Assembly (NCBI GenBank): GCA_017465025.1
Contig: JAFTXM010000069.1
Span: 1 to 34,743 of the forward strand
Direction: 5' to 3'
DNA from: Oscillospiraceae bacterium
GTDB taxonomy: Bacteria > Bacillota > Clostridia > Oscillospirales > Oscillospiraceae
DNA: 34,743 nt
Positions 9,559-18,003 of this stretch are shown piece by piece. Position numbers and translations under genes: made by a program. A model generated the notes under the pieces. It worked only from the letters and a program-made list of their open reading frames with translations, made no database searches and had not been told where the DNA came from. Positions within the stretch are counted from its first letter, which is position 1, and every line of letters starts with the position of its first letter.

Positions 9559-10518
9559 ATCAACAGGCACAATTTTATCACTGAGCTTTCCAAGCTTCTG
9601 ACCTTTATGTACGAAGAGGACAGGCTCACTGCCGTTAATATGTATGAGGACATGTTTGAGTCCTGCCCGGATGAGCAGCAACTTATCCACCACCTTGTTT
9701 CCCCCACCCGTCAGGCCGTGGTTCTGGCCCGCACCTATGACTCCAAGGAGCGTATGCTCCATGTGGATACCCGCACCAAAAAGAGCGACCTTTACGTGGA
9801 GGAGGAAGATATCGTTCCCGCCTTTGTGCTGGCTATCGAGAAGATAGGCACGGAAGCCCAGCAGCTTTTCGGTACAAAGGCCGCCGCTCTCCCCGTGTCG
9901 GAGGATCAGTTTTCCCTTTTCCCCGCCGCGGACGGGGCGTCCGATATTCCCACGGTGGGCGAGATAATCGGGGAGACCGCAGAGAATGAGGCTTTCGCTC
10001 CCGCAGCCGGAGACGGCGCTGACGTGCCCGGCGAGGAAATAGTCCCCGTGGAAGAGAGCAGCGGAGACTCTGTGGATGAGTTCCTCTCCGAGTACGAAAA
10101 CGGCGCTGCCATTACATACAGGGAAGAGACTTTGCCGCAGGAGCCTTCCTATCAGGACGCTCCCCGTGTACGCAGCATCCGCCGCGAGCGCAGTGTGCCC
10201 CTGCTCATTCTCTATTCTCTGGCAGCCATCCCCGTTTGCCTTGTGGGGCTTGTTCTGCTTCTGGTGCCCACTCTTATATCCCTCGTCTTTGCTTTCGTAT
10301 TTGCCGCTGCGGGTATCGCCGCTGTAAGCTGCGCTTTCGGCAGCTTCGTTATCTTTGCGGATATACTTGTGGTTCTGGGCGCAGGTCTTGTGCTTCTGGC
10401 TCTGGGGCTTCTTTTCCTGTGGCTTTTCGTGTGGTTTATCGGCGGCGCCATTGCTGGTATGATAAACGGCGCCATCAAGCTCGGCAACAGACTTTGCACT
10501 AAGGAGGTGGCCGCATAA
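9559..10518 (+). CDS. Multi-pass membrane protein with cytosolic N-domain (DUF1700/HAAS-like), probable ATC start
   Basis: The N-terminal ~65 residues (N-R-H-N-F-I-T-E-L-S..., ending SPTRQAVVLARTY) look like the helical DUF1700/HAAS-type domain that precedes membrane segments in many Clostridial proteins. An acidic, low-complexity linker follows (about 105-200), then three or four strongly hydrophobic segments to the end. The function is unknown. The start is odd: the promoter puts the 5' end near 9529, GGAGGTGA is at 9546-9553, and the in-frame codon at the ideal distance is ATC (9559-9561). GTG 9550 overlaps the ribosome site and ATG 9607 has none and would cut the domain. The next gene overlaps the stop as TAATG, so the two are translationally coupled. 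About 319 aa from ATC. Confidence 0.85.
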   Translation: MNRHNFITELSKLLTFMYEEDRLTAVNMYEDMFESCPDEQQLIHHLVSPTRQAVVLARTYDSKERMLHVDTRTKKSDLYVEEEDIVPAFVLAIEKIGTEAQQLFGTKAAALPVSEDQFSLFPAADGASDIPTVGEIIGETAENEAFAPAAGDGADVPGEEIVPVEESSGDSVDEFLSEYENGAAITYREETLPQEPSYQDAPRVRSIRRERSVPLLILYSLAAIPVCLVGLVLLLVPTLISLVFAFVFAAAGIAAVSCAFGSFVIFADILVVLGAGLVLLALGLLFLWLFVWFIGGAIAGMINGAIKLGNRLCTKEVAA

Positions 10519-10727
10519 TGAGAAAAGCATGGCAGATAGTTATGGCGGTGGTTCTCATCGTGGTGCTTATCGGTGCGGTCAGCGTGGGTGTTGGTCTTAT
10601 TACCGGCGCCAACATGGACAGGGTCTTCAACGTGCTGGACAATGAGTACAACCTCACCATATACCATGAGTATATCACTCAGGAGCTTATCCCCGCTCTG
10701 CTGGATGCAGGTCTGATAAGTAAATAA
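10518..10727 (+). CDS. Small single-span membrane protein (69 aa)
   Basis: This 69-residue protein has one membrane segment at about residues 6-30 (VMAVVLIVVLIGAVSVGVGL) after a short basic N terminus, then about 38 residues predicted outside, ending PALLDAGLISK. Its ATG shares one base with the stop of the preceding membrane-protein gene (TAATG), and AAGGAGGTGG lies 8 bases ahead, so the two are cotranslated and probably work together. It is too small for a family call; I do not recognise it. A strong terminator follows directly. Confidence 0.85.
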   Translation: MRKAWQIVMAVVLIVVLIGAVSVGVGLITGANMDRVFNVLDNEYNLTIYHEYITQELIPALLDAGLISK

Positions 10728-10735
10728 AGACAAAA

Positions 10736-10770
10736 GGCTTGCTGCAAAATAAAGCAGCAAGCCCTTTTTT
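10736..10770 (+). terminator. Rho-independent terminator before the GNAT gene
   Basis: A perfect 10-bp stem GGCTTGCTGC/GCAGCAAGCC (10736-10745, 10754-10763), 8-nt loop, then CTTTTTT. The next gene begins 12 bases later with AAGGAG right behind the T-run, so it either depends on read-through or is transcribed from within or upstream of this hairpin. Confidence 0.9.
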
Positions 10771-10781
10771 AAGGAGTTCAT

Positions 10782-11258
10782 ATGGAAAATATTAAAATAA
10801 GAGAAGCTCAGCGTACCGACATTCCCCTGATACTGGATTTCATAAAGAAGCTGGCCGAATATGAAAAAATGCTCGATCAGGTTGTGGCAGACAGCGGAAC
10901 ATTGGAAAACTGGCTTTTTGATAAGAGCATCGCAAGGGTGATTTTCGTCATGGACGGGGACAAGGAAGTGGGCTTTGCCCTTTTCTTCCACAATTTCTCC
11001 ACCTTCCTCGGCAGGGCGGGCATATATCTGGAAGACCTCTATGTGCTGCCCGAATACCGGGGTCGGGGCTTTGGCAAGGCGCTGTTGAAGGAGCTTTCCA
11101 AAATCGCGGTGGACATGGGCTGCGGCAGGCTGGAATGGAGCTGCCTTGACTGGAATACCCCCAGCATTGAGTTTTACCGCTCTCTGGGCAGTGTGTCCAT
11201 GGACGACTGGACAGTCTACCGTCTCACCGGCAAGGCCCTTGAAAATATGGCAAGATAG
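10782..11258 (+). CDS. GNAT family N-acetyltransferase (SSAT-like)
   Basis: A 158-residue Gcn5-related acetyltransferase that would move acetyl from acetyl-CoA to an amine. The acetyl-CoA loop is seen as YRGRGFGKALL (about 93-103, R-G-x-G-x-G/A), preceded by the core strand LEDLYVLPEY; DWNTPSIEFYRSLG near residues 126-139 is the usual motif B. The order DLYV-P-RG-G-G and W-N-FY is like spermidine/spermine acetyltransferase-type enzymes, so a polyamine or small amine is a fair guess, no more. AAGGAG stands 5 bases before the ATG. It follows a terminator by only 12 bases and converges with the MATE gene at a shared hairpin. Confidence 0.9.
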   Translation: MENIKIREAQRTDIPLILDFIKKLAEYEKMLDQVVADSGTLENWLFDKSIARVIFVMDGDKEVGFALFFHNFSTFLGRAGIYLEDLYVLPEYRGRGFGKALLKELSKIAVDMGCGRLEWSCLDWNTPSIEFYRSLGSVSMDDWTVYRLTGKALENMAR

Positions 11259-11291
11259 TTGAAATGACAGGGTTTACCCCTGTCATTTCAA
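11259..11291. terminator. Hairpin terminator shared by GNAT and MATE genes
   Basis: A perfect 14-bp stem (11259-11272 and 11278-11291; arms begin TTGAAATGACAGGG) with a 5-nt loop between convergent genes. The right arm includes the last codons and stop of the MATE gene. T-runs are short on both sides, so strength is uncertain. Confidence 0.75.
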
Positions 11292-12581
11292 GTTTCTGTC
11301 GTCTCTTCTTTTTATCACAGCCGCCGCCACAGCCGCCGTAAACCTTGCCGCAGGATTTGCCAGCCACACACCCAAAAGCCCCGCAGAGGGCGCAAGCACA
11401 AGGAGAAAGGCCAGTACCAGCACAGGCTCGGCATAGACCAGAAGGTAGGAAAGGCTGCTCTTCTCCGTGGCGTAGAGATAGGAAGAGCTCATTCTTGTGT
11501 ATGCCTCGAATATGAGCGCCGCCATAAACCAGGGCAGGATGCGGGCCACCATCAGATTTGTTTCCCCGGAAGCCCCGAACAATAGCCCCGCCTGCTCTCT
11601 GCAAAGGACACATACCAATATGGAAAAAAGCGTTATCGCAAAGCTTGTAAGATAGGAAAGACGCCGTGTATGAAGCATGGCCTCTTTGTCCCCCGCGCCG
11701 TAAAAGCTGCTCATAAGCGGCTGGCAGCCGTCGCCCACCCCCTGAAGCAGCAGCAGAACGATGTAAACTATATAACCGATTATGCCGTACACCGCCAGAG
11801 CCTGCTCGCCGCCGTAGACGAGAAAGAAGCGGTTCATGAACAAAAGGGTGATGTTGGGGCAGAGCACAAGGCCAAAGGGGGCTGCGCCCACCTTGAGGAT
11901 TTTCCCGGCAATACCCGGCAGCGCCCTTACAGACGGCAGGCTGATACGGGCCTTTTTTGCCCCGATATAGCCCAGCGCCATAAACATGGCGATGGCCTGA
12001 CCCAGCACACTGGCCCAGGCAGCGCCCGCAAGACCGCAGGGCCAGACCCAGACGAAAAGCCAGTCAAAGAGAATATTGCCGAAAAAGCCGCAGAACATGG
12101 CCAGCATGGCAAACTTCGCCCCGCCCATATTGCGGATAAAGGGCACAAGGCCCGTACCAAGCACCTGAAAAACCGTACCCAGCACAATATAGCGCACATA
12201 CTCCGCCGTAGGCTCGGTTATGGCCCCCTCCGCACCCAAAAGCCGCAGAATGGGATAGAGCCACAAAAGCACCGCCCCCGTTATCACAAGGCTCAGCACC
12301 AGCATCATGAGGCTTGCCGCACCCAGCATATCCTCGGCCTGCCTGTCCTCGCCGCGGCTTTTCAAAATGGTATAGCATATGGCCGCGCCAAGCCCCAGCC
12401 CGGTGCCTGCCGCCTGCACAAGCGCCGTCACCGGATAGCCCAGAGTGATGGCGGCAATGCCCATATCCCCCATGCGGTTTCCGATAAAATATCCGTCCAC
12501 AATGGTGTAGACCCCGGAGAGGGCAAAGGCAAATACGGAAGGCAGCACGTATTCAAAAAATTTCCTGCTTACTTTGGGCAT
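11283..12581 (-). CDS. MATE family multidrug/metabolite exporter
   Basis: This 432-residue protein has about twelve membrane helices in two six-helix halves and matches the MATE (NorM/DinF) family of Na+ or H+ driven exporters. Family signs are the first helix with SGVYTIVDGYFIGNRMG, GLGLGAAICYTILKSRG between helices 2 and 3, and in the second half GDGCQPLMSSFYGAGD, the usual Q-P-(L/I)-x-x-x-x-G motif after helix 7. Its ATG follows the stop of the D-lyxose isomerase-like gene with no gap, so both are one transcript from the promoter at 13301-13329. That context hints at a sugar-related or stress role but the substrate cannot be read from sequence. Confidence 0.93.
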   Translation of the reverse strand: MPKVSRKFFEYVLPSVFAFALSGVYTIVDGYFIGNRMGDMGIAAITLGYPVTALVQAAGTGLGLGAAICYTILKSRGEDRQAEDMLGAASLMMLVLSLVITGAVLLWLYPILRLLGAEGAITEPTAEYVRYIVLGTVFQVLGTGLVPFIRNMGGAKFAMLAMFCGFFGNILFDWLFVWVWPCGLAGAAWASVLGQAIAMFMALGYIGAKKARISLPSVRALPGIAGKILKVGAAPFGLVLCPNITLLFMNRFFLVYGGEQALAVYGIIGYIVYIVLLLLQGVGDGCQPLMSSFYGAGDKEAMLHTRRLSYLTSFAITLFSILVCVLCREQAGLLFGASGETNLMVARILPWFMAALIFEAYTRMSSSYLYATEKSSLSYLLVYAEPVLVLAFLLVLAPSAGLLGVWLANPAARFTAAVAAAVIKRRDDRNLK

Positions 12582-13274
12582 TTATTCCTCCGGCGCGTCA
12601 GGGTACTCGTTGCAGAGCAGTCTGTAGGGCGGCTCGTCCTCCTCAATTGACGGGAAGCGGCCCACGGGAGGATTGAAGCGGTTGTCGGTATTGTCGTCGT
12701 TGCACTGGCTGACCTCGCCCAGAAGCACGCTGCCTGTACCCGCCTCCACTTCAAAATCGTGGTACATATACTGCTGAATGTGTATGCTCTCGCCGGGCGT
12801 GAGCTTAACTTGTGTTCCGGCAGGGACGGTGCAGGTCCTGCCGTCGGTGTGGACGGTCACATCGGACTCATAGTCGATACTCTCGTCGGGCAAGGAATTG
12901 TAGACCCGGATGAGAATGTTGCCGCCGCCCCGGTTTATGATGTCCTCGGTCTTGTACCAGTGGAAGTGATTGGGGGAATACTGCCCTTCCATCATATAAA
13001 GGAGCTTTTCCGCATAGACCTTGGGGTATTTCTCCGCCATGCTCCGGTTGCCGTTTCTGATGGTGATAAGGCTCATGCCTGTTCTGGCAAAATCACCAAG
13101 GCCGTAGTCGGTAATGTCCCAGCCCAGCATGCACTCTCGCACCTCGTCATACTCGTGACCCTTGTCTGCCCAGTCTTCGGGGGTAAAATGGCAGAAGGGC
13201 GGCAGATAACAGCGCTCCCTTTCGCATATGGCCTCCAGCTCCCTGAGGGCTTTATTGATTTCGGAACGTTTCAT
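12582..13274 (-). CDS. D-lyxose isomerase-like cupin protein
   Basis: The 230-residue protein matches the D-lyxose ketol-isomerase family (cupin fold, E. coli O157 YdaE-like/EcSI), which interconverts D-lyxose and D-xylulose or D-mannose and D-fructose. The metal centre is visible as NHFHW with two His at about 102-104, the Glu of KTEDI about five residues on, and a C-terminal His in QQYMYHDFE (about 168-176). A consensus promoter lies directly upstream and AAAGGAG stands before the ATG. The MATE exporter gene abuts the stop codon. Family assignment is good; the true sugar is not shown. Confidence 0.88.
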   Translation of the reverse strand: MKRSEINKALRELEAICERERCYLPPFCHFTPEDWADKGHEYDEVRECMLGWDITDYGLGDFARTGMSLITIRNGNRSMAEKYPKVYAEKLLYMMEGQYSPNHFHWYKTEDIINRGGGNILIRVYNSLPDESIDYESDVTVHTDGRTCTVPAGTQVKLTPGESIHIQQYMYHDFEVEAGTGSVLLGEVSQCNDDNTDNRFNPPVGRFPSIEEDEPPYRLLCNEYPDAPEE

Positions 13275-13300
13275 GGCGGCTCCTTTCGCGGTTTTTTCTG

Positions 13301-13329
13301 ATTATACCCTCTGTGTGCCGCAGCCGCAA
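13301..13329 (-). promoter_or_regulatory. Sigma-A promoter of the lyxose isomerase-MATE unit
   Basis: Minus strand: TTGCGG (13324-13329), 17-bp spacer, TATAAT (13301-13306). The leader is about 20 nt and ends in AAAGGAG. Confidence 0.8.
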
Positions 13330-13362
13330 GGGTGTTTTCCCCACAGACAGAGGACAAATTTT

Positions 13363-13386
13363 GAGCCTCCCCATTTGGAGAGGCTC
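13363..13386 (-). terminator. Probable terminator of the three-gene membrane unit
   Basis: A 10-bp stem with one mismatch (GAGCCTCCCC/GGAGAGGCTC on the plus strand, loop ATTT) lies directly after the stop at 13390. On the minus strand it is followed by AAAATTTG, not a true T-run, so it is a weak terminator or an upstream-facing hairpin. Confidence 0.5.
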
Positions 13387-13389
13387 TTT

Positions 13390-14250
13390 TCACTTAATTT
13401 TATCGAGAAATTCCGAGCTTTTTCGTATCATATACACCGCATCTGCCGCGATAATTGCGAAAACCGCCATTCCTGTGCCCATGTTCATGTACTTTTCCCA
13501 GGGGCTTCCATCCCCGAACACGGAAAACAATGAGCACTGTAAAAAGTACAGCGACACAAAGGCACTCGCAAAGGAAAGCTGCTTTCCCGCCCGGAACACC
13601 GGGCTTTCCAGACTTCTGTACCTGAACTGGTTTATGATGGCCATGGTCAAGGAATAGAAGGTAAAGGCCGCAGCCGCATATATCATATAGCCCGGATATT
13701 CGATGGCCCTTCCGTGGTAAACGGTGTGAAAGCTGATTACGGCAAGGGCAAGGGTCAAAACCAGCAACAGAAGGGCGCAAAGCCGGTATAATCGGTACTC
13801 TCTCAGCCTGTCGTGTCGGCCCTTGCGGATATACATGAACAGCAGATACCGGGCAAAAGTCAGCAGAATATAGTAAAGCGCCAAAGCTCCAAGCCATGCT
13901 GAGCCATACCATAAGCCCGCTGCAGCTTTTGCTGCACTGTAAAAGGCTGTGACCACAAGTGAAACGTGGATGGACAGCCGGATTTTATATTCCAAATCGC
14001 TTTTGTATCTTACATATACAGCATTTTCATTGAGCTTCTGTCTGCAAATACCAATAAGCCTTATCCCATGAGGAATTGTCATCACAAGGGAATAGGCTGA
14101 AAGAGCGTAGCATGAATAGGCAAGCACGCTCTCCTCAAGGCCTCTTTGAAATACCGCTGTAAGCAATATTCCGCTCAGCAGGGCCATACATATTGTCTGT
14201 GCCCCGTCAGGCCGGAGCACCGTGTCCAATATCCGCTTGCAGTGCTTCAA
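13390..14250 (-). CDS. Eight-span membrane protein of unknown function
   Basis: A 286-residue hydrophobic protein with about eight predicted membrane helices (for example around AQTICMALLSGILLTAVF, LYRLCALLLLVLTLALAV and NMGTGMAVFAIIAADAVY), separated by short basic loops such as YIRKGRHDRLREYR. I do not recognise a family and see no catalytic motif. It starts at TTG (14248-14250) with GAGGC 7 bases ahead; no ATG is available. The gap to the preceding gene is 10 bases, making it the third gene of the unit that faces the TetR regulator, so it probably belongs to the same membrane or efflux-type response. Confidence 0.85.
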   Translation of the reverse strand: MKHCKRILDTVLRPDGAQTICMALLSGILLTAVFQRGLEESVLAYSCYALSAYSLVMTIPHGIRLIGICRQKLNENAVYVRYKSDLEYKIRLSIHVSLVVTAFYSAAKAAAGLWYGSAWLGALALYYILLTFARYLLFMYIRKGRHDRLREYRLYRLCALLLLVLTLALAVISFHTVYHGRAIEYPGYMIYAAAAFTFYSLTMAIINQFRYRSLESPVFRAGKQLSFASAFVSLYFLQCSLFSVFGDGSPWEKYMNMGTGMAVFAIIAADAVYMIRKSSEFLDKIK

Positions 14251-14260
14251 GGCGCTGCCT

Positions 14261-14632
14261 CTACTTCAGCCCCAGGCAAAGGGGGATAAGGCACATAAGC
14301 AGGACAATACCTGCAATGCCCACAGCTATGCCCCATACCATAAGGCCATCCCATACCATTATCATGCAAAGGCCAAGGCCGAAAACAATAGCGCCCACGA
14401 TGCCAAGGATTATTGCGCCAAGGGTCTTTTTGCTGAGCTTTATGGGTGCTTTGCCCAGCATCTTACGACGGATAACAAGCATTGCCAGCAGTACAGCCGC
14501 ACCCAGTGCGCCCACGATCAGGCCCTCAGTGAAAAGTCCCCATTCGGGCAGAAGGCACATACACATACCCAGCGAGAACAAAAGTCCGCCCACGGTTCCG
14601 AGGATTAAGCTTATAAAGTTCTCTTTTTTCAT
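14261..14632 (-). CDS. Small four-span membrane protein of unknown function
   Basis: A 123-residue protein made of four membrane helices in two similar pairs: FISLILGTVGGLLFSLGMCM...LIVGALGAAVLLAMLVI and TLGAIILGIVGAIVFGLGLCM...VGIAGIVLLMCLIPL. The repeats LG(T/I)VG(G/A)(L/I)(L/V)F(S/G)LG(M/L)CM show an internal duplication. This type commonly sits next to the 11-residue repeat protein found just upstream. AAGGAGGAAG precedes the ATG, which overlaps the stop of the upstream gene by four bases (ATGA), so the two are translationally coupled. Function not known. Confidence 0.88.
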   Translation of the reverse strand: MKKENFISLILGTVGGLLFSLGMCMCLLPEWGLFTEGLIVGALGAAVLLAMLVIRRKMLGKAPIKLSKKTLGAIILGIVGAIVFGLGLCMIMVWDGLMVWGIAVGIAGIVLLMCLIPLCLGLK

Positions 14633-14865
14633 TTTTCTTCCTCCTTGTCTGCCTTTTTGCCGCCAAGTCTCGCTCTGGCTTCCTCCACGCTCTCGCCTTC
14701 GCGGATGAGGAAGGTGTCGATAAACTTATCCTCAATGGCCGTATAACCGGAGACAACTCCCTCCTCAATCTTCTTATAGCCGGAAACTACGCCTTCTTCT
14801 ATCTTCTTGTAGCCTTCCACTACGGCATTTTCAATCTTCTTGTTTGCTTCTGTTAACTTAGACAT
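14629..14865 (-). CDS. Small protein with four 11-residue amphipathic repeats
   Basis: The 78-residue protein carries four 11-residue repeats at residues 8-18, 19-29, 30-40 and 41-51, the middle two being identical (YKKIEEGVVSG). The period of 11 residues with K-K-I-E...V-V fits an 11/3 amphipathic helix that could lie on a membrane surface, as in apolipoproteins and synuclein; this is analogy, not homology. A charged C-terminal tail ends KADKEEEK. It is the first gene of the unit controlled from the divergent TetR region, with GGAGG 6 bases before ATG, and is translationally coupled to the four-span protein. Similar short proteins beside a small membrane protein and TetR are known in Firmicutes; none has a firm function that I know. 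Confidence 0.88.
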   Translation of the reverse strand: MSKLTEANKKIENAVVEGYKKIEEGVVSGYKKIEEGVVSGYTAIEDKFIDTFLIREGESVEEARARLGGKKADKEEEK

Positions 14866-14872
14866 TTTTAAC

Positions 14873-14896
14873 CTCCATTATCTCAACACTTGTTTG
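14873..14896 (-). repeat. Left arm of 24-bp inverted repeat (probable TetR operator 1)
   Basis: On the minus strand it starts CAAACAAGTGTTGAG and runs to the GGAG of the ribosome site of the 78-aa gene. It matches the arm at 14951-14974 with one mismatch in 24. It lies in the leader of the minus transcript and covers the -35 box of the tetR promoter. Confidence 0.8.
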
Positions 14897-14918
14897 TGTT
14901 TACGGCTTGTAGTATAAT
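14890..14918 (+). promoter_or_regulatory. Sigma-A promoter of the tetR gene
   Basis: TTGTTT (14890-14895), 17-bp spacer, TATAAT (14913-14918). The -10 overlaps the -10 of the divergent promoter (TATACT on minus, 14911-14916), so both cannot be occupied at once. Confidence 0.78.
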
Positions 14919-14939
14919 AAGGCCGGAGAGAAAATACAA
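14911..14939 (-). promoter_or_regulatory. Sigma-A promoter of the 11-residue repeat protein unit
   Basis: Minus strand: TTGTAT (14934-14939), 17-bp spacer, TATACT (14911-14916), start near 14904. It is face to face with the tetR promoter. Confidence 0.78.
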
Positions 14940-14950
14940 TCAGCAATATT

Positions 14951-14974
14951 CAAACAAGCGTTGAGATAATGGAG
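14951..14974 (+). repeat. Right arm of 24-bp inverted repeat (probable TetR operator 2)
   Basis: Begins CAAACAAGCGTTGAG and ends in GGAG just before the tetR start. It lies in the tetR leader, upstream of the -35 of the opposite promoter. Within each arm there is only a weak dyad (AAC n4 GTT). Confidence 0.8.
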
Positions 14975-14982
14975 AGAGCGCA

Positions 14983-15519
14983 ATGAATACAGCCAACAAC
15001 AAACGCCGCAGGGAGTCCCGGCAGCGGATAGAAAATGCCTTTGTACAGCTTTTGCAGGACAGGTCCCTACAGCAGGTGCGGGTCTCTGATATCTGCAATC
15101 TGGCAGAGGTGAACAGAACCACTTTCTATGCAAACTATGTGGATATCTATGATCTGGCGGATAAAGTACAGCTCAGCCTTGAAAACGAGGTTTTGGGTCT
15201 TTATCAGGATGAGATCGATGCCCGGGAGAGTCGGCACGATTTTTTGAAGCTTTTCCGGCATATAAAGGAAAATCCGCTCTTTTACAAGACCTATTTCAAA
15301 CTCAATTCCGACGGGAAGCTGCGTTTTGCCATGTATGACATGGAGGAGGCCATGCACCGTTTTGACAATGAACACATCGAATACCACATTGCCTTTTTCG
15401 CTAACGGTCTTAACGCCGTAATAAAAAAATGGCTGGAAAACGACTGCAAGGAGACTCCGGAGGAAATATTCTCCATCATCCGTGAGGAATACAAGGGCCT
15501 TGACTTGCACATAGACTAA
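14983..15519 (+). CDS. TetR/AcrR family transcriptional regulator
   Basis: This 178-residue one-component regulator has an N-terminal TetR helix-turn-helix (about residues 12-58: RIENAFVQLLQD, then VRVSDICNLAEVNRTTFYANY) and an all-helical ligand/dimer domain of the type often annotated TetR_C_7 in Firmicutes. It is read divergently from the 78-aa/123-aa/286-aa unit and shares overlapping promoters with it. The 24-bp inverted repeat present in both leaders is the natural operator candidate, so it most likely represses both itself and the neighbouring unit. GGAGAG precedes the ATG. A strong terminator follows, so it is monocistronic. The ligand is not predictable. Confidence 0.92.
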   Translation: MNTANNKRRRESRQRIENAFVQLLQDRSLQQVRVSDICNLAEVNRTTFYANYVDIYDLADKVQLSLENEVLGLYQDEIDARESRHDFLKLFRHIKENPLFYKTYFKLNSDGKLRFAMYDMEEAMHRFDNEHIEYHIAFFANGLNAVIKKWLENDCKETPEEIFSIIREEYKGLDLHID

Positions 15520-15522
15520 AAG

Positions 15523-15567
15523 AACAGCGCGCTGCAAAGATGCAGTGCGCTGTTTTCCTGTTTTTTG
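15523..15567 (+). terminator. Rho-independent terminator of tetR
   Basis: A 14-bp stem with one G.U pair (15523-15536 and 15541-15554; AACAGCGCGCTGCA opposite) and AAGA loop, then TTTTCCTGTTTTTT. Confidence 0.9.
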
Positions 15568-15641
15568 ATCTTTATTCTTCCTGCTCACTTCCTCTTTCAA
15601 GCCCGGTCAGGAAATGATAAAAAACAGCCTGCAATTTAAGT

Positions 15642-15671
15642 TTGACTTTGAGAACTATTCTCTGGTAAACT
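15642..15671 (+). promoter_or_regulatory. Sigma-A promoter of abfA
   Basis: TTGACT (15642-15647), 18-bp spacer, TAAACT (15666-15671) with a TGG extension. The leader of about 85 nt holds a small GGTC/GACC hairpin. The 15568-15763 stretch otherwise holds only a doubtful 37-codon frame (15614-15727). Confidence 0.7.
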
Positions 15672-15727
15672 ATGGTCGGCTGTGGACTGACCGTGCCGGT
15701 CTCACCGCAGGCAGCGTAAAGGGCTAA

Positions 15728-17278
<1,551 letters not shown>

Positions 17279-17294
17279 AAAAAGCTAAAAATTA

Positions 17295-17326
17295 TCTCCT
17301 GACCGGACACGGTCAGGAGATTTTTT
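17295..17326. terminator. Terminator between abfA and the kinase-like gene
   Basis: A perfect 10-bp stem TCTCCTGACC/GGTCAGGAGA (17295-17304, 17311-17320), loop GGACAC, then TTTTTT. On the minus strand TAATTTTTAG follows, so it can serve the convergent gene as well. Confidence 0.92.
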
Positions 17327-17336
17327 GTATGTTGTG

Positions 17337-17951
17337 TTATTTTTCAAAATACGCCTTTGTCAGCTCTGCCACGGCTGCGGCAAGCTTTTTCATATCCCAG
17401 CCGCCGGTGTTGACGATGAGGTTGTAGGCATCCCGCTGTCCCCACTGGGAATTTGACAAAAGCGAACAGGTGTCGGCGCGCATTTTATCTATCTGCCTGA
17501 TTTTGCGCTTCAGTTCCTTTTCGCCGACATCCTCGCCCTGTGCCGCCCGCTCGGCACATCTTTTCAGCTTTGCGTCCATGTCGGCGCAGACGAAGATTTT
17601 GAAAGGCTCATGCTTGCCGAGGATAACATCCGCATTGCGGCCTACAATAAGGCAGTCCTTCCCCAGCCCTGCAATTTTTTCCAGCACCTTTTTCTGCTTC
17701 AAAAGCGCCTCAAGGCGGCTGGCCTGCACATAGGCGGATGAGCCCATGCTGCCCCGGAAGGTCACCGGGTACTTGCGCCAGCCGTGCTCGCCCAGCGCAT
17801 TTTCCACATAGTCGGCATCCTCTTTCATTTTCTCTGCCACGGCGGAGATTATCTCCCCGTCATAGTAGTCAAAGCCCAGAATGTCGGCAAGGCGCTTTCC
17901 CAGCTCTCTTCCTCCCGAGCCAAACTCGCGGCTGATGGTTATGATTTTCAT
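17337..17951 (-). CDS. Cytidylate kinase-like family protein
   Basis: A 204-residue P-loop protein of the cytidylate-kinase-like family (Cytidylate_kin2) that is common in Clostridia beside the true cmk. The nucleotide-binding loop is SREFGSGGRELGKRLA (about 7-22), with GFDYYDGEI and later CLIVGRNADVIL and FKIFVCADMDAKLKR as the usual CMK-type features. The phosphate acceptor is unproven; true CMP kinase has Arg-rich NMP sites that I do not see clearly. The start was put at the second ATG (17949-17951), 8 bases behind AGGAGG; the first ATG (17955-17957) touches the ribosome site. It has a TGC-extended -10 promoter and lies divergent to cutC. Confidence 0.85.
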   Translation of the reverse strand: MKIITISREFGSGGRELGKRLADILGFDYYDGEIISAVAEKMKEDADYVENALGEHGWRKYPVTFRGSMGSSAYVQASRLEALLKQKKVLEKIAGLGKDCLIVGRNADVILGKHEPFKIFVCADMDAKLKRCAERAAQGEDVGEKELKRKIRQIDKMRADTCSLLSNSQWGQRDAYNLIVNTGGWDMKKLAAAVAELTKAYFEK

Positions 17952-18003
17952 TGGCATACCTCCTGAAAGCCTTGTTTATCCGTGACCGAAACTTTCCATA
18001 TAG

